Shown: positions 41,380 through 53,749, counted from the first letter of the stretch. The stretch: 64,000 bases of DNA from Paulinella micropora (GCA_009731375.1 BJOX01000064.1:501953-565952); one strand, 5' to 3'. The notes: generated from the letters alone by a model not told the origin. A program made the numbers and translations.

Positions 41380-42275
41380 AGTAAGTCGGTAATATAACCA
41401 AACACAGTCCTCAAAAAGAGAATGATGTCTCGTTATATTAGCTCAGTGACGCAAAGACAAAAAGCAGCCAAAAGACCAGGATCAAATTGGCATTTCAGAC
41501 GTGTCCGGCCAGACGAAATCTATAAATAAGTTTTTTACAGGATAATTCGGGTGGTGATGTCCACAGTACCCCCTCCCAGTTTTTTATGGCGGAACTTCGT
41601 TTCCGACATAATACGCTTTGAACTGATTTCTTTTCTGACTAAGATTCGTTTAGAGTTATGTATGAAGATACATCAACCCACGAATTAGCCGTTATAAAAC
41701 AACAATGATACTTGCCCCGGTACCAATCGTATATATACTCTAGCACATTCAGTATCTATATTAAAATCTTCCTCTTTCTTCTGTCGATACGATATTTGTG
41801 CAGTATGTCCAAGTATAATGTTTTATGGTTGAGTAATAATGTAATATTGCCATTTCCATATATATGTAGTAACCGGTCGTCGGTTTCCATAAATACATTT
41901 ACTTTTTGTGAAGACATACCCTTGTATAAATGGGTATCATTTAATATAGTGTCAGGTGATCAAGTCTGACGACTATATCCGAAGTTGGGTTGACCTTGCG
42001 ATATGCCGATACAAGTAGAGATCGATGGAATCAGGTGTAGCGGTTCATGTTATTAAAATATATCAGTTCTTGATTAGACTGTAGAGTCTTTAATGAGATC
42101 ATCATTCTGGTACTAATGCGGGTCGTATCCAGGAAACAATCGCTCACTCAAATAGCGATCCCGTAACGGTGCTGTTTCGTGGCAGTCTCGTCTGTCTCTG
42201 CCGAAGCAAGAGAATAGAATGCCTATTTTTTGTCAGCTGTGTCTTGTTAATCTCTAGAAGAATGAATGATGTAGT

Positions 42276-42320
42276 CTAACCCTAACCCTAACCCTAACCC
42301 TAACCCTAACCCTAACCCTA
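42276..42320. repeat. interstitial telomeric repeat (CCCTAA)n
   Basis: About 7.5 perfect copies of CCCTAA (TTAGGG on the other strand) stand alone in otherwise unique DNA, about 100 bases beyond the 3' end of the integrase fragment. This is the telomere type found in animals, fungi and many protists. It may mark an old break repair or an end fusion. Confidence 0.95.
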
Positions 42321-42417
42321 GTAGCTTTAATATTTAAGTAAGGTTGTCGGGACGATATTGGATCAATGCTATGTTCGCAATCGATCAGGTCCACAATACT
42401 TCTAGAAAAAAAAATAC

Positions 42418-44280
42418 TTACCAAAGACGCCGTTTACGCGCGCGGACTCCTCTACCTGGTGGAGAACCTCCAACCAAAGTTAAGTCTAAGGTAGGCTGTT
42501 CGAGGACGTCCCAAATTTTGTGAGGGATTGCGCCTTGTGCCAAGTCAAAAGGAATGTCCAGCACCCCTCGTGGTAGTGCTTGTATGGTCCACGCGGTATG
42601 ATCTTTATCTGTGGGAGATATGGTATCATCCCATATCTCAAGTTTCTTGGCGTCTTTATATACTGGAAGGTATTTTCTTACTTTAGGATCTTCCACTGGA
42701 TCCAGAGTCCTCCAGAAATGTAAGACTGGTTGTATTATTTGTGCCGCAGTCGAAATTCGATTCGATCGCGTATGGCGTTTGTGAGGTACTGCCATGACTC
42801 TCATGAGATATAAATCTGAGAGCGTGTCATCGGCTACGTGTTGGGCCGCAGGCCTCACCAAGTAAAAAGCGTCTTTGGCCCATGAAATATGTCCAATCGC
42901 ATCTCCTTCTTTCCAACTAGGGTGAACGAGAGTGTCATTGCCCGCGCGAGAGTCTTGATCTCCGTCATCGCTCCCCTCTTGATGGACTCCTTGCAAATGT
43001 GCCGTCCTTATCGCCTTTCTCGGTCGGTCGTAGATAAGATCATTTTGCGCTCTCCTTATTTGCGTCTCCGTGAACTTTCCTTCCGCCACGTTCGACTCCA
43101 CCCTTTTGCGGGTCTGAGTCCCCGCCGCGATTTTGCGGTCGGTGGCCCGCTTGTTCTCCAGCTCAGCCTCCTCCTTCTCCTCAATTGGTGCCCTGTAGGC
43201 ATCCCGTTCCGAGATATCCTCCTTACGGATTGGTGGGACCTCTTTAAAGTCAGCCTCCATCCGTTTGAGTGCTTGATCAACGGACTCATCTTCAAGTAGG
43301 AAGGGATCATACTTAATCAGCCTTCGTACATTGACTATTTGAACTTTCCCTCTGCCCCTGATTTTAGTAATCAAAGGCCCCATCTATTCCATGATCTGGT
43401 ATGGTCCTTTCCAGTGGATGAACAGCTTCGAGCTGACTCCCTGAGGAACCTGAGGATGATACAGTAGTACAATATCCCCGACCTGAAATCTGACTTGATC
43501 CAGGTGTGCCTGCCTGACACCTTCAGCATCAGTCTTCCTGCGCTCCGCCTCCCTATGCGCCTGTACTATTTGCTCCGCCTCCATCTTCGCCCGAAGTCTC
43601 ACCCCAAACAGCTCATCCTGATCTGCCCATGAATCCTTTGGGTGCAGCAGTGAGGCCGGGATGGCGGGCTCACGCCCATATACCAATTGGTATGGCGAGA
43701 CGGAACCTTTTGAACCACCTAACGCTGTAGAGGGTAGGCAATTCATAGCAAAGGCAAACGAGGATGCTGCCTCCACCCATGCCTTTTGGTTCTCCTTCTT
43801 CATACAATACATCTTCAGCGCGGCCTTGAGGGGTCTATGCACCCGCTCTATCTTGCCGTTCGCTCTGGGGCTATAGACGGTGACGTGTTGCCATTTCATG
43901 CCGTAATATGCAGATAGCTTGTCGATGACTTCATTATTAAAGTCAGAGCCTCGATCTGAGCATATTTTTCTCGGCACCCCAATCTGTGAGATGATCCTGT
44001 CAAGCAACGCCTTGGCTGTTGTTTCGCCCGTAACGTCTTTGACTGGGACCACCCATACATAGTTGGTGGCTCTGTCTATGGCCGTTAGAAGGTATCTGTA
44101 ACCTTCCGTCGTGACCGGGAAAGGTCCTACATGATCAGTGTGTAAGAACTCGAACATTCCTAAGTGTAAAGGAAAAGTCCCGATCAGGCCAAAATTCGCC
44201 TTCAATGGTGTTTTGGATGTCTTGCATGGGATGCATGCATTGACCTGTTCATCAATATTCTCCTTCATCGTGCGCCGCAC
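42418..44280 (-). pseudogene. Ty3/gypsy-type integrase with one in-frame TAG
   Basis: The minus-strand frame carries a retroviral-type integrase core: first Asp in LHTDHVGPF, second Asp in CSDRGSDF, and catalytic Glu in ANGKIERVHRPL. A zinc-binding remnant precedes it (C-x2-C in NACIPCKTSK). The C-terminal barrel follows (VGDIVLLYHP...WKGPYQIME). A single TAG at 43386-43384 interrupts it, after which the same frame continues through VNVRRLIKYDPF and a further 300 residues ending at TAA. There is no reverse transcriptase upstream: a TAA and AT-rich DNA precede 44280, so the element is truncated at its 5' end. Integrase would insert element cDNA into the genome; this copy is probably inactive. 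Confidence 0.88.
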
Positions 44281-44444
44281 CCCTTAATAATCTAATACAA
44301 CGATTAAATAAGATTTATTTCACTGTTAATTACTTATTAATAATGTATAAATATACAAGCCGGTGGATGTTGATAGCAATATTAACACATCAATAATATT
44401 AATCCATGCATAGACAAATATCAGGTGATATTAATGTTAATACA

Positions 44445-45333
44445 TCATTCTTGAAGGACGGATACCTCCGACTTGAGGGAATCGTTGGCATGAATTATAA
44501 GTGTGTCCACTTTGGACTTCAGAGAATCGATCTGCTGGGTGGCGAGTGCCTTTTCCTGCAAGGCGAGTTGCAATGACTGAGTACTGGAAACAGATGACTC
44601 CAATTGAGGAGACGTAGATGCCGACGCAGGTGAATCGACGCCACACTGCTGGTGCGACTTGTAGGCGTACTTCGTAATCCGGTCGGTCATTTTGCCCTGA
44701 GTGGCGGGGAAGGCGGCGTCCCAGTCGCTCTTGAGCTCACCTCAACACAGGCATACAAGGGCCGAGTAAGTACCAATCATGCCAAGCAAACAGTCAGAAG
44801 AGCAGGAATGTACAGGCTGGGTTGTGATGCTTATGTTTGATCAGAGAGGCTGCCCGCGCTGGAAGAAAAGCAAAAATATAGTCCGGGCTGGCAGCCGAGA
44901 CCTCAACCTCTCCAGTCGCTTGTGAGTAATACGCGTACACGAAACGGATGTACGCTTTGATAGCAGAGACGGTGATGACAAAGTGCAGGATCTTGCCCAG
45001 GCGAAGGTGAGTGTCAGGCTTCGCCAGGCTCTCCTTCCCCACGACGGACAAAAACCAAGCCCACATGCACAATTCGACGGTAACGTCCCCAACCGTGACA
45101 GTTTCAACAGAGATGGTGCGGGGCGGTTTGTCCAGCTGGCCCAAAAGCATCGTTGCATTCTCCTCCGTAAAACTAACGTTCTTCTTCAACATGGAGAGCA
45201 AGTCTTGCCATCGTTGAGGACGGATCAGTTCGATCTGTACAGGGCAAGAGAAAAGAGAGAGAGAGAGAGAACATATTGTGTGTGAGAGAGAGAGAAAGAG
45301 AGAGAGAGAGAAAGGGAGAGAGAGAACGAGGGA

Positions 45334-45403
<70 letters not shown>

Positions 45404-45408
45404 AAGAA

Positions 45409-45459
<51 letters not shown>

Positions 45460-45510
45460 GAGAGAAAGAGAGAGAGAAAGAGAAAGAGAGAAAGAAAGAG
45501 AGAGAGAGAA

Positions 45511-45545
<35 letters not shown>

Positions 45546-45559
45546 GAGCGAGGAGAGAG

Positions 45560-45593
<34 letters not shown>

Positions 45594-46065
45594 CAGAGAG
45601 AGAGAGAGTGTGGGACGGCACCATGTACTGACGCCTCGTATCGGTGTGAACAAGCTTTGTGAGACGCAGCACTCCGGATGGTAAACCCAGAAAAAGGGAG
45701 ATGGTCGCCAGGTCTCAATCGATGGTCACAGTTTGCGCAGGTGGGTCCTAGAGCCAATGCAGGGACTGTGGCATAAACACTGCAACAATATGAATTGTTG
45801 CAGCAAGAGGGACTACGATTTCATTCGTCGTCGACGTCGATGTACGTATACGCGAGTCGGACGACTCGCTAGAGTCGATAGTGATAACCTCCATGGGGCC
45901 AGACGATGTGGGGTCTGCCTTGCGTTCCGGATCCGCGATGATGGCCTTGCTGTCTTCAGTCAGGTCGGCCATGGTGACGTCATCGTCACTGCTTTCGTGG
46001 GCCACGACAGCCGCGATGGCAGCAGTCGCAGCAGCTGCTGCTGGACTGCGACTTCTAGGAGGCAT
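44445..46065 (-). CDS. unknown protein, 4 exons, with a Cys/His motif
   Basis: Exons 46065-45852, 45765-45629, 45234-44908 and 44729-44445 join in consistent phases (1, 0, 0) to give about 320 residues ending at TGA. The N-terminus is Ala/Ser-rich with two acidic clusters. One of them, VITIDSSESSDS, resembles a SUMO-interacting motif. Exon 2 has C-x2-C (PTCANCDHRL) followed by H-x3-C-x-H (SHKACSH) and may bind zinc. Exon 3 is largely helical and hydrophobic (residues such as MWAWFLSVVG), and the last exon ends in a coiled coil. I do not recognise the family. The 394-base intron before exon 3 is mostly a GA microsatellite. Confidence 0.7.
45248..45610. repeat. GA/GAAA microsatellite
   Basis: A purine-only tract on the plus strand (AGAGAG, GAAAGAGA) fills the intron between exons 2 and 3 of the minus-strand unknown gene and provides its polypyrimidine tract. 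Confidence 0.95.
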
Positions 46066-46546
46066 AGTCTGGACAAACGACACAAACAAAAAAACTCTTG
46101 TCTCCTGACGTGATGCAAGTGCAGGGCGAGAACGGTGAGCACTTCTCGAGTTACTTGAGATTTGGGTTGTGAGAGAAACTCTCGACAACCCGACCCTGTT
46201 TTTTAACGGTCAAAAACCGTTCAAAATCTCTCCCAAAAAAGTGCTGTTGTCAGGACGTTTTGGGATTTTACCTGATTTTTCGGTCGTCTGATAGGCCGGT
46301 CTAAGGTGAATGCCACTTTTGGCTACCGTCGGAAAAGGTTTGGGAGCGTTTTTGCTCAAAAAAGGGCGGCCGTTAGACTTCCCAAACAGTGAGCAAAATC
46401 GCTCCCAAAAACACGTCGTGTCTTCGCCCTTTGCTTTTGCTCAGCTAGTCAAGCATCTCCCCTTGAAACATTTTTTTTTTTGAAATGCCCATGTCTCTGC
46501 CTGTTCGATGTTTATATTTTTTTCTTTGTCTGGACAGGGGTTCGCT
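46066..46546. promoter_or_regulatory. shared upstream region of two divergent genes
   Basis: This stretch separates the start codons at 46065 (minus) and 46547 (plus). It contains an inverted repeat: TGGGAGCGTTTTTGCTCA near 46338 and TGAGCAAAATCGCTCCCA near 46390. It also holds a short palindrome-like AACGGTCAAAAACCGTT near 46206. These could be binding sites; no known element is recognised. Confidence 0.4.
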
Positions 46547-47730
46547 ATGAAGAAACGGAAGAACGAAAGGGAGGAGCAGAAGCAAAGATTGAATGCAACC
46601 AGGCTTCAGGTAACTCACACTGGTGCTCTTTTCCATTCCTCATTGTCTGTGTTAACAACAGGTTGCACGGGGCTTGTGTTTGCTGTCTTGCCCGGCTTCT
46701 ACCGCAGCTCCTGCCTCAACCACCTCGGCAACCACCTCGGCAAATTTTGGAAGGAGCGGCATTTCTCCACTACCCAGTTTGACGACGGGGCAGCGTAATA
46801 GGCAGTCACTGTCTGGCGCTTGCCAACATTCAGGGGGACAATCAAGACGGTATTCACGTTTCTTTTTCAGTGGAGGACCGAAAGTTGATCCGTGACCCCC
46901 CTCGTCCAGAAAGTCGCTCCAACGTCGCACACCAAGTTATGGAAATGTTGGGGGTGGAAGGTGCGAGGCTTTACACCGACTTAGAGCACAGTTATTTGGT
47001 AGAGCTTGCAAAGTGGGGCTTTGCTGCCATATGTAGGATTAGGCAGGACATGGAGGGGGCAGCCACGCTTACACCATCGTCTGCTCCCCCACACGTGCGC
47101 TCGCTCCTTGGCGAAGTGCAGGAGCTCTTTGAGCTAGGTCCGCTTTCATTTCAAATGTTAGGCAGCACCAATCCAAACGAGTTGAAGTCCTTTGCCGGTG
47201 CTACCTTCGCCAACACTCTGTTTGACTACGATCCTAAGCCTAGGATGTTGGTCCTTGACACATATGGCATTGAGTTGTATCTTGCTGAGCAACATCCGAG
47301 CGGCGACAGGAGGATCAAGAGCGGGTCATTGTTTGTGTTTTATGTCACTGCTAGTAAGGTGTATTCCGAGTATGTGAATCGATATTTTGAGAATGTACTG
47401 CGTGAGTTGGACCGCAAGGTAAGGTCGGGTGAGCCGGATGTTTGCTTTGTGCCTAAGGGAAAAACCAGAAGGTCACAGGAGCAGCTCTGTTTGGCCTTTC
47501 AATCAGGTGATGGCGACGTTTGGGAATGCCGGAAATGCGACCCTCCTTCGTATCACGCAGTCAAGAGAGAACACAGAGGGAGGAGCAATGTCTGCAGGAG
47601 CAAACAGAATCCCAGCAAAGTCAAGCAAGAGATTGCCAACTCAGCTGTAGATGGGGAAGATGGGTTTGTGGTATCTGCGTCTCTGTGCGATCAGCCAAAG
47701 CGACTGCACAACGCAATGTGGAAGTTTTGA
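46547..47730 (+). CDS. unknown protein, 3 exons
   Basis: Exons 46547-46609, 46662-46776 and 46871-47730 join in phases 0 and 1 to give about 345 residues ending at TGA. The start MKKRKNEREEQKQR is highly basic and could be a nuclear signal. Exon 2 is Ser/Thr/Ala-rich. The long last exon has mixed composition (KPRMLVLDTYGIELYLAEQH) and a C-terminal Cys/His cluster (CRKCDPPSYHAVKREH...C). No family is recognised. It is divergent from the minus-strand gene starting at 46065, with about 480 bp between them. Confidence 0.62.
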
Positions 47731-48199
47731 ATGAGTACCGAAAACAGATGATGAATTTCTTATTGGTTTGTTTTGCGTTCCGGCGAGCTATTCAGAAGAG
47801 AGTTTTGTATCCTCCAAGCCGCAACAATTGCACGTGCGTGCCTCTGTTTTGCCATTGTCCGCATAGATACCAGCTATTTGCTTTGTTCGTTTTGTTTGGG
47901 CTGGCGCCCACATTTTTTGTTTTATGTTTGTGTCCTGCTCATGAAGAGCATGACAGAGACATAGAACACATCTTATTCAATTCAACATTTCGTAAAGTAA
48001 TTTATTTCGTGACTGTTCAGGACACCGGTTTTTAATCCGCTTCAGCAGCTCCGGTTTTCGGTAGCTGAATTAAGATTATGGTGGTACAAATTAATAGTGT
48101 CTTTCTTGCCTTGTCCGTTCCGTTTGTCTGAGTGGAAGGTACTTGTAACTACCCCAATCCGATCTGAGTTTACGCGCGAATCAGATGTGGATTGAAGAC
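47731..48199. other. intergenic DNA, 3' side of the unknown plus-strand gene
   Basis: No supported gene. Short open frames here have skewed composition. No clear AATAAA was found close to the stop at 47730. Confidence 0.4.
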
Positions 48200-48319
48200 A
48201 TGGCTACTAAAGTATGGGGTAAGTGTCCTTACTGCGGGAAATTGAAAAGCCTGTGCAAGCGGCTCGCCTGTCTGCAAGAGCGTGAACATAAGCTGAGCAG
48301 GGAGAATCGCGCTCTCTGA
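48200..48319 (+). CDS. small ORF, 39 residues, Cys-rich then leucine-zipper-like
   Basis: ATG at 48200 opens a short frame with CPYCGKLKSLC, which could bind a metal, followed by a charged helix with leucines (LACLQEREHKLSRENRAL). The TGA (48317-48319) lies exactly at the outer edge of the left inverted repeat of the adjacent DNA transposon. The frame may therefore be part of a longer gene cut by the insertion. Expression is unknown. Confidence 0.35.
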   Translation: MATKVWGKCPYCGKLKSLCKRLACLQEREHKLSRENRAL

Positions 48320-49732
48320 GCAAAAACCATCCACGCTCTAAGTCGAATTTCGAAGTGTAGGCAAATGATTTTTACGTGGCTTTTTCACACAAAATCATCA
48401 GTTTATTGTTTTTGAACAATAATATATAGAAAATATAATATTCAAATATTCAAATTCAAAAATTTGAATATGATAACGGTCTAAGTCAAAGTTAATTATA
48501 TAATGTTAAAATTTATTAAGAAATTAGCGTCCACTACGCACACGCCGTCCACTACCACGACGATTACCAGCTGCTCGTCCTCGTCCCCCTCCTCTCCTTT
48601 CTCGATTTGGAGCAGCTGCTGCATGCTGAGGCTGCTGCAGTGCTTGAGGGTGTGGTGGGGGTGGCAAGGGGGGAAGTGGCAGTCCCAGACCTGTTAACGA
48701 AGCTCGCGAAGGCTGCCAACGAGGTCGTGGCCGCAGGTTCGAGCTATCATCCCCAAAAAAGAATGTCTGACGTTTTGCATCGTCCCTAAAATTAACTACT
48801 TTCACTTCCTAGCTCCAAAGTTGCTTGAAAGTAATAAAGTTTGAACAGATCAGGAATAGCACAGACTTTGTGTTTGAGTTCAGGTGTTCTGTTGATGGGA
48901 GCCTGCAGAAACATTGGAGTAGAATTGGATAGATGGATTGGATAAGATTAGCAAGGTCGCGAGCAGTTTTCCAGATAAAATCGTTGTGAAATGCATCATA
49001 GGCCACCGCCTGCGCCACCTTACCTGCGTGTGAATCACACGAGCATTTACCGTGGTAAGACACCCAAAAATTCCACTTAGCTGAGGATAACCAAGGATGC
49101 TTGAACAAGACGAGGCTGAATTCAGCTAAAGCATACCTTTGCTTGAAATGATTTCGCCCTCCATCCGACCACAAGATGATATTAAGTACCTGCACCGGAT
49201 TCCGGATGAGCCGAACTCGTCGCTCCAAAATGTTGTCGAACCAGTCTCGAAAAAAGAAGAAGTCGTTATTGATATTTTCATCAGACTGGTGAGGAAATGT
49301 GTCAAAATACTCTCTTTTTACTCCGTCCAATCCATCGCAGTGGATTAGCATTGCAAGGCAGTCGTTCACGTCTTCGATGCCGCCGCCTCCCACATTCATG
49401 CGTGAAAAGTCAACAACAATTAAAAGATAAGACAAGTCAGAAGCGACCTTCTTCAAGTCTTCGTCGTAAAATTCTTTATTCTTCTGCTTCGCTTGAATGT
49501 GGTGTTCGATCTTCTTCATCTTAACCGGAATATCGTTCATTTCCTTCTCCTCTTCTTCAGACACAGTCACAACATCCAACCATTAACCGTTTCCCCGACT
49601 TGAAATTTCAAACTTTTTTCAAAAAAATTATATATTTATCATCTACTACAATAAACTGATGATTTTGTGTGAAAAAACCACGTAAAAATCATTTGCCTAC
49701 ATTTCGACTTAGAGCGCGGATGATTTTTGCTC
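48319..49732. mobile_element. DNA transposon with terminal inverted repeats
   Basis: The left end (48319-48408) and right end (49649-49732) are inverted copies of one another over about 85 bases. Both contain GCTCTAAGTCGAA, GTAGGCAAATGATTTTTACG and CACACAAAATCATCAGTTTA; the left has a short insertion. Between them lies a minus-strand transposase ORF. Flanking target duplications were not resolved. A direct duplication brackets the right end (about 49560-49665 and 49733-49850). Confidence 0.85.
48524..49579 (-). pseudogene. transposase of the inverted-repeat element, interrupted by TAG
   Basis: The ORF from 49579 to 48809 (256 residues) contains a block SDGGRNHFKQ...WVSYHGKCSCDSHAG. It resembles the Asp-containing core and following HGK-x-CD-x-HAG motif of a DDE-type cut-and-paste transposase family. 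After a TAG (48811-48809) the same frame continues to 48524 with a Pro- and Arg-rich tail, so the stop may be a mutation. The first residues are acidic (SEEEEKEMND). The N-terminal DNA-binding part expected of a full transposase is not seen. Superfamily assignment is uncertain. Confidence 0.65.
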
Positions 49733-49859
49733 ACACTCACAAAATCCAACCGTTAAACGTTTCCCCTGTTTGAGGATTTAATTTAAAAAAAATATATATA
49801 TATATTTATCATCTACTATCAATATAATAATAATTTATGATGTTATGACAAAGTTCCAA

Positions 49860-51000
49860 TAACGTTGAAATTTCTGCAAAAAAATCTGCAGAATATTTTC
49901 CATTTTTTCATGTCTACTAACTTGAACCAATCCCTCTTTTCGCCTTTCTTTTGATCTTTACTATGCTACTTCCCATTTCATCCTAAACTTGAAGTTGAAA
50001 TTTCATGAAAAATAAGATGTTGACGGTATTCGTGTATGCATTCATGTTTGTATCGACTAAAAAGTACATAAATTCGTACAAACTGTCTAAAGTGGATTTA
50101 GAAACAATCTCCAAAACTGAGTGTTTGAAAGTTAATTGACTTTAAGAATCCAGTGAGTTAACATGGAGCCTTCAACAGTACATCAGGAATATTGAACTTG
50201 GGGCTCCAGTCTCAAAATACTTGCTATCTCAAATCNNNNNNNNNNNNNNNNNNNNNNNNNNNNNNNNNNNNNNNNNNNNNNNNNNNNNNNNNNNNNNNNN
50301 NNNNNNNNNNNNNNNNNNNNNNNNNNNNNNNNNNNNNNNNNNNNNNNNNNNNNNNNNNNNNNNNNNNNNNNNNNNNNNNNNNNNNNNNNNNNNNNNNNNN
50401 NNNNNNNNNNNNNNNNNNNNNNNNNNNNNNNNCCCCCCCTCCAACCCGCGTATGAACAGCAGTCTGAACAAGGCTGGAGGTGACACAGGCAGCGGCAGAA
50501 CACTTCGCTCCCCGAACGGATCTGAGCGATGGACTGATCGAACTGAACCGTGCACGCCCGGGTGCACAGCATACAGTGTACAATGTACAATTTACAGTGT
50601 ACAGTGTACATTGCGTTTGTGCACCGCAGTTGAACCAACCCTGCACATCGCACAGCGAGGAGGCATGAGCAGCCCAAGACAAAACAGAATCGGAAGCTAA
50701 CATCAGGAAAGACCTGTAGACCTGGAGGGAATGAGGGAGAACTTCAGAAAATACCCGTAGAGGCAAACAATGTCTATGTGTCTGTGTGTGTGTGTGTGTT
50801 TGTGTGTGTGTATCTGTGAAGAAAGAAAAAAGAAAAATTAGAGGTGAAGACCGATAAAGTATGGCGGCAGTGGCCACCAGGGCGGCCAAAGAGACCAATG
50901 AGAGCAGCCCCTACATACAGACATATGCATACATGGATACATATATACATAGATACATAGATACAGCCCCACCAGCTGCCGCTTGGTGCCGTCTACGAGA
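49860..51000. other. non-coding DNA with a 197-N gap
   Basis: No gene is supported. The gap is at 50236-50432. Near 50565-50615 short imperfect repeats of TACAGTGTACA occur, and near 50780-50815 a TG repeat. Confidence 0.5.
50236..50432. other. assembly gap (197 N)
   Basis: Unresolved bases. Confidence 1.
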
Positions 51001-51004
51001 AAGC

Positions 51005-51006
<2 letters not shown>

Positions 51007-51086
<80 letters not shown>
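51007..51086. repeat. GATA microsatellite
   Basis: About 20 GATA units that directly precede the end of a retroposon-like copy beginning ATATGTTTAATCTA on the plus strand (its 3' end on the minus strand). Confidence 0.95.
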
Positions 51087-51087
<1 letters not shown>

Positions 51088-51300
51088 TGTTTAATCTAAT
51101 ACTAAGGGCGTGGCATAGCTATAAAAGCCATGAACCTCCAATAACACCCCCGGACAGAAACTCTCAGCACTTCACAAGCTGCACACCAACCATCCGCTCG
51201 AGTTGGTGCCCGTGCCCAGTTCAAGCGAAAAAAAGATAGCAGAGCCCTTGAACTGTACAGAACAAAAATCACTAAAAACACTCCCCCAGGGGCGTGTGCC
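51087..51300 (-). mobile_element. retroposon-like copy a, 3' end joined to TATC repeats
   Basis: Read on the minus strand this segment ends in TAGATTAAACATA followed directly by TATC repeats. Copies at 51959 and 53749 share the end (TAGAYYAAACATA) and a nearby TATGC..A motif. The shared end followed by a tetranucleotide tail is what a non-LTR retroposon or SINE would leave. The 5' limit is not defined and no coding is recognised. Confidence 0.5.
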
Positions 51301-51481
51301 ATAAGGAGATGATGGTTGCCAAAGCCGAGGTTTCGGGTGTTCACGCTCGTTGTGAGTTGCCTTCTACAACCTCGATTTCATCAACCCTTTGCATCACGGC
51401 CCCGGTCGGGAGATGGTCACCTGTTAGCCCTGCGCTGCGCGCGATCAACGGCAGACACAAAACCGTCAATACAGGAGATAG

Positions 51482-51529
51482 TTAGATCTGAACCCCAGGC
51501 TGAGTTGCCAGTGGCAGAGAACATCTCTG

Positions 51530-51563
<34 letters not shown>

Positions 51564-51856
51564 GTGGACAGATACAAATACCTGTCGTTTAGTTTTTTCC
51601 ACTTGTTCCATGAACCAGAACGTGCTCATAAATAGATACGTAGACAGATAGATAGACCGATAGTAGGTAGACAGGTAGGTAGGTGTGAGGATACAAACCA
51701 GCTGTCGTTTGGTTCGTTCCACATGTTCCATGAACCAGACGGTGTGCGGGTCATCGGTCATAAACCGCTCCTGGATGTCCTGCACGTGTGAGCAGATACG
51801 TATATCCGTGTGTATTTGTGTATTTATGTATATGTATGTATGTATGTATGTAAGTT

Positions 51857-51906
<50 letters not shown>

Positions 51907-52325
51907 TATAGATAGATAGATAGATAGATAGATGATAGATAGGTAGGTAGGTAGGTAGATATGTTTAGTCTAGGAGCGTCGCATAGCCAAATGGCCATAA
52001 GCGTCCTACCAGGAAGCATCCTCGGCTCAGGCCTGCCTTCGCCTTCCTGGCTCCCTCATAACCAATGGCCAGCGGAGGGATCCACTCACCAAGCTCGAAG
52101 TGCAGGGTGAATACCTTTTATGGGCGAGCTCAAAGAAAAAAACACCCAACGCCACAGCTACCTATGGTGCAGCCTTGCGAGGTAGCCGACGGGCATGTGG
52201 TGCAGTTTGCTCTAGGAGGGTTGGTCTTCATCGCCAACGTCCCGCCCCCTCGACCAATTTTTCTTACATCGAAGGGAGGGAGGCCCGAGGATAGGTAGGT
52301 AGGTAGAGGTAGGTAGGTAGGTAGG

Positions 52326-52378
<53 letters not shown>

Positions 52379-52485
52379 GAATAGATAGATGAATAGATAG
52401 ATGAATAGATAGATAGATGAATAGATAGATAGATGAATAGATAGATAGATAGATAGATAGATAGGTAGGTAGGTAGGTAGGTAGG

Positions 52486-52538
<53 letters not shown>

Positions 52539-52584
52539 GAGACCGCCTTGTTCGAGTTGTTCTCATGCGGGAAGGGCGATCGGG

Positions 52585-52632
<48 letters not shown>

Positions 52633-52657
52633 GGATGGATGGATGGATGGATGGATG

Positions 52658-52714
<57 letters not shown>

Positions 52715-52825
52715 GTAGGTAGGTAGGTAGGTAGATGACACCGGCTTGTTCGAGTTGTTCTCATATGGGAAGAGCAATCGATAGACAGATAGACAGACAG
52801 ACAGATAGACAGATAGATAGATGAT

Positions 52826-52873
<48 letters not shown>

Positions 52874-52901
52874 CGATAGATAGATCGATAGATAGATAGA
52901 T

Positions 52902-52947
<46 letters not shown>

Positions 52948-52971
52948 TTAGATAGATAGACATATAGACAT

Positions 52972-53012
<41 letters not shown>

Positions 53013-53056
53013 CGAGACCAGCTTGTTTGAGTTGTTCTCATGCGGGATAGGCAATC

Positions 53057-53102
<46 letters not shown>

Positions 53103-53365
53103 GATAGATAGAAAGACTTATGAATAGATAGAATGGATAGATGAACAGACCGGCAATGTTTGAGATGTCTTCATGCGGGAAGGGAATTCGATGGATAAGC
53201 AGATAGGTGAATAGATAGACAGACAGAGACAGATAGAAATACGTCGACATATAAGTAGCTATAATAGATAGATTGACAGACCGGCTTGTTCGAGTTGTTC
53301 TCGTGCGGGAAGGGTATGTCGGGAGTAGGCACGCCCAGGAAGTCACACAGACCTAGATAGATAGG

Positions 53366-53404
<39 letters not shown>

Positions 53405-53429
53405 CTAGCTAGCTAGCTAGCTAGCTAGC

Positions 53430-53487
<58 letters not shown>

Positions 53488-53563
53488 CAGGTATTTAGGT
53501 AGATACGTAGATAGGTAGATAGGTAGGTAGATAGGTAGATAGGTAGGTAGGTGGGTAGATGGG

Positions 53564-53610
<47 letters not shown>

Positions 53611-53664
53611 GTAGACAGATAGAGAGGTAGGTAAGCAGGTAGGTAGGTAGGCAGGCAGGCAGGC

Positions 53665-53749
<85 letters not shown>

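Noticed and set aside
46850-46870. A 21-nt mini-intron (gtattc...tttcag) in the plus-strand unknown gene.
   Set aside because: It is too short and its removal gives a stop within a few codons. A 94-nt intron from 46777 to 46870 keeps the phase.
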